From Desulfobacteria bacterium (GTDB lineage: Bacteria > Desulfobacterota > Desulfobacteria > Desulfobacterales > C00003060), in contig JAQYWL010000438.1 of NCBI GenBank assembly GCA_030145035.1, forward strand, positions 1 through 13,923: 13,923 bases of DNA. Reading direction: 5' to 3'. The translations under genes were made by a program, and so were the position numbers. The notes under the pieces were generated by a model. The model saw nothing but the letters and a program-made list of their open reading frames with translations. It was not told the DNA's origin and made no database searches. Below are positions 12,737-13,923 of the stretch, one piece after another; the first letter of the stretch is position 1; each line of letters begins with the position of its first letter.

Positions 12737-13597
12737 ATGAATTTGCAATCGATAAAGGCCATCCCTCGGTTCCTTGAAGTCCTGGGGTTGGACGAGGAGC
12801 CGATGGGGATCTTTTACACGGATGAAAAGCCTGCTGAAGGGTTTTCCCCCAAACCGATGGATCTGCCCACCCGGGAAAAGGAAAAGAATAACGAGATCGA
12901 CTGGCAGACCGTTTTCGGCCAATTTTCATGCGTCATCGGAAACATTTGGCTGGCTCGTAAGAAGAAAAGGGCCGCATACTTCGATGCTGAACGCTTCGGC
13001 TGCCCGGGCGGCGCCTTCTGGCTTGGCTTCATGAAACCCCAGACCGAAACCATCATCCACTACGTTTCCACGGGCGTTCCAGACCGCATGGATGGAGAGC
13101 TGTATTGTGACTCACCGGACGAACTCAGGCGGATTTTCGACTACATCGATCCGAGGCCGGCGCCCAAAAGATTCTGCGTTATAAAGCCTTTAAGCCTATT
13201 TGGTGCCAAAGAAGATCCGGAATTGGTTGCTTTCTTCGGCAGACCGGAGACCTTGTGCGGCCTCCACCAACTGGCCGCCTTTGTGACCAATGACCCGGAA
13301 GTGGTCGCCTCACCCTGGGGCGCTGCCTGCACTAACCTGATCACCTGGCCGCTCAAATACCTGGCCAGGGGAGAAAACAAGGCTGTCCTGGGTGGTTGGG
13401 ACCCGTCGGCGCGTAAGTTTTTCAAGACGGACGAATTGACTTTCACCGTACCTTATGAAATGTTCTGCCAGATGCTTGGACGCTTTGAACAGTCCTTCTT
13501 GACGACCAAGACCTGGACCACGGTCCAGAAAAAGATTGCCCGTAGCAAAAAAAGCTGGGGCGAAAAGGCATCGACGATTCTTTTCGTTGACGCATAA
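12737..13597 (+). CDS. DUF169-family protein
   Basis: This 286-residue protein matches the DUF169 layout: an N-terminal LGLDEEPMGIFYTDEKP segment, RFGCPGGAFWLGF (residues 86-98), a middle region PKRFCVIKPLSLF, and the late ITWPLKYLARGENKAVLGGWDPSARKF with FTVPYEMF near the end. Cysteines at 65 and 89 are in conserved-looking contexts and might bind a metal or cofactor, but that is a guess. The family is common in anaerobic bacteria and archaea and has no proven function. AGGAGG lies 6 bases before the ATG. It has its own upstream spacer of 153 bases and a terminator-like hairpin downstream, so it is probably a single-gene unit. Confidence 0.8.
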   Translation: MNLQSIKAIPRFLEVLGLDEEPMGIFYTDEKPAEGFSPKPMDLPTREKEKNNEIDWQTVFGQFSCVIGNIWLARKKKRAAYFDAERFGCPGGAFWLGFMKPQTETIIHYVSTGVPDRMDGELYCDSPDELRRIFDYIDPRPAPKRFCVIKPLSLFGAKEDPELVAFFGRPETLCGLHQLAAFVTNDPEVVASPWGAACTNLITWPLKYLARGENKAVLGGWDPSARKFFKTDELTFTVPYEMFCQMLGRFEQSFLTTKTWTTVQKKIARSKKSWGEKASTILFVDA

Positions 13598-13670
13598 ATA
13601 GATTTACCCTATAAGATTTAAATCGGTCCTGCATGGCCTTCTCATCAATCTTTTGTTGTGTGAAGGAGTG

Positions 13671-13702
13671 GGATCTAGTACGCAAATTAGGATCCTTATT
13701 TT
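13671..13702 (+). terminator. Probable rho-independent terminator after the DUF169 gene
   Basis: GGATCTA (13671-13677) pairs with TAGGATCC (13688-13695), one base bulged, around a 10-base loop, and TTATTTT follows directly. The position, 74 bases after the DUF169 stop and before the next gene, suits termination. Confidence 0.5.
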
Positions 13703-13809
13703 GGGACCCGCTTGAAATCGATCCCTTGCCTTAGCGATGCGATTTTGTCGTTTGGTCCAAAGTAACACCTGACGAGCTGTACGAAAGAAAAAAAAGGAGG
13801 ATCGTCGCT

Positions 13810-13923
13810 ATGGAAGAAGGAATCGTAAAGTGGTTTAGTGACCAAAAAGGCTTTGGTTTCATTGAGCGCGAAGGCGATGGGGATGTATTTGTTCATCACT
13901 CCGCCATCATCGGGTCAGGATTC
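13810..13923 (+). CDS. Cold-shock (CspA-family) protein, 5' part
   Basis: The first 38 codons of a CspA-type protein are present; a complete one has about 66-70. The peptide opens EGIVKWFSDQKGFGFIE, which contains the RNP1 motif KGFGFIE, and then VFVHHSAI, the RNP2 motif. These aromatic and basic residues bind single-stranded RNA or DNA, and the protein acts as an RNA chaperone. GGAGG preceded by an A-tract lies 9 bases before the ATG. The reading frame is cut by the window edge, not by mutation. The 5' untranslated region is not clearly different from ordinary intergenic DNA. Confidence 0.93.
   Translation, partial: MEEGIVKWFSDQKGFGFIEREGDGDVFVHHSAIIGSGF

Overview
The window looks like chromosomal DNA of an anaerobic Deltaproteobacterium in the broad sense (Desulfobacterota). 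This rests on gene content rather than a phylogenetic marker: a soluble GAF/PAS histidine kinase with the 'MAQKPTYEELEQRV' coiled-coil start, DUF2914 and DUF169 proteins, a diadenylate cyclase fused to YbbR domains, a Tat-type radical SAM protein, and the N-terminal stub of a lysine-fermentation dehydrogenase. No rRNA, tRNA or CRISPR array was recognised.

Positions 1-3700 are accessory and littered with mobile-element debris. From the left: the first codons of a probable IS110-type transposase (minus strand) behind a hairpin that can hide its ribosome binding site; the C-terminal remnant of a REP-associated (Y1) transposase; an intact AAA+/DUF4143 ATPase; a short IS3 OrfB remnant; and an AbrB-PIN toxin-antitoxin pair lying between two diverged 52-bp direct repeats. 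All genes here are on the minus strand.

From 3770 onward every gene is on the plus strand. An orphan cytosolic histidine kinase (3770-5848) follows a roughly 165-nt untranslated leader. Next is a tight unit: a 34-residue membrane microprotein, a radical SAM protein with a twin-arginine/lipobox-like N-terminus, then TldD and TldE. Two of the junctions are 4-base ATGA overlaps. TldD/TldE form a metalloprotease that cuts unfolded peptides and matures some ribosomal peptides, so pairing with a radical SAM enzyme and a tiny ORF makes this the best candidate for an undescribed peptide-modifying or peptide-processing system.

A 580-bp gap (9812-10392) holds a 19-bp-period direct repeat, three 44-45-bp tandem repeat units and a truncated kdd gene that runs into the next ORF. 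A DUF2914 secreted protein and the CdaA-YbbR fusion (c-di-AMP synthesis) form a two-gene unit. A solitary HicB-like protein, a DUF169 protein, a probable terminator and the start of a cold-shock gene complete the window.
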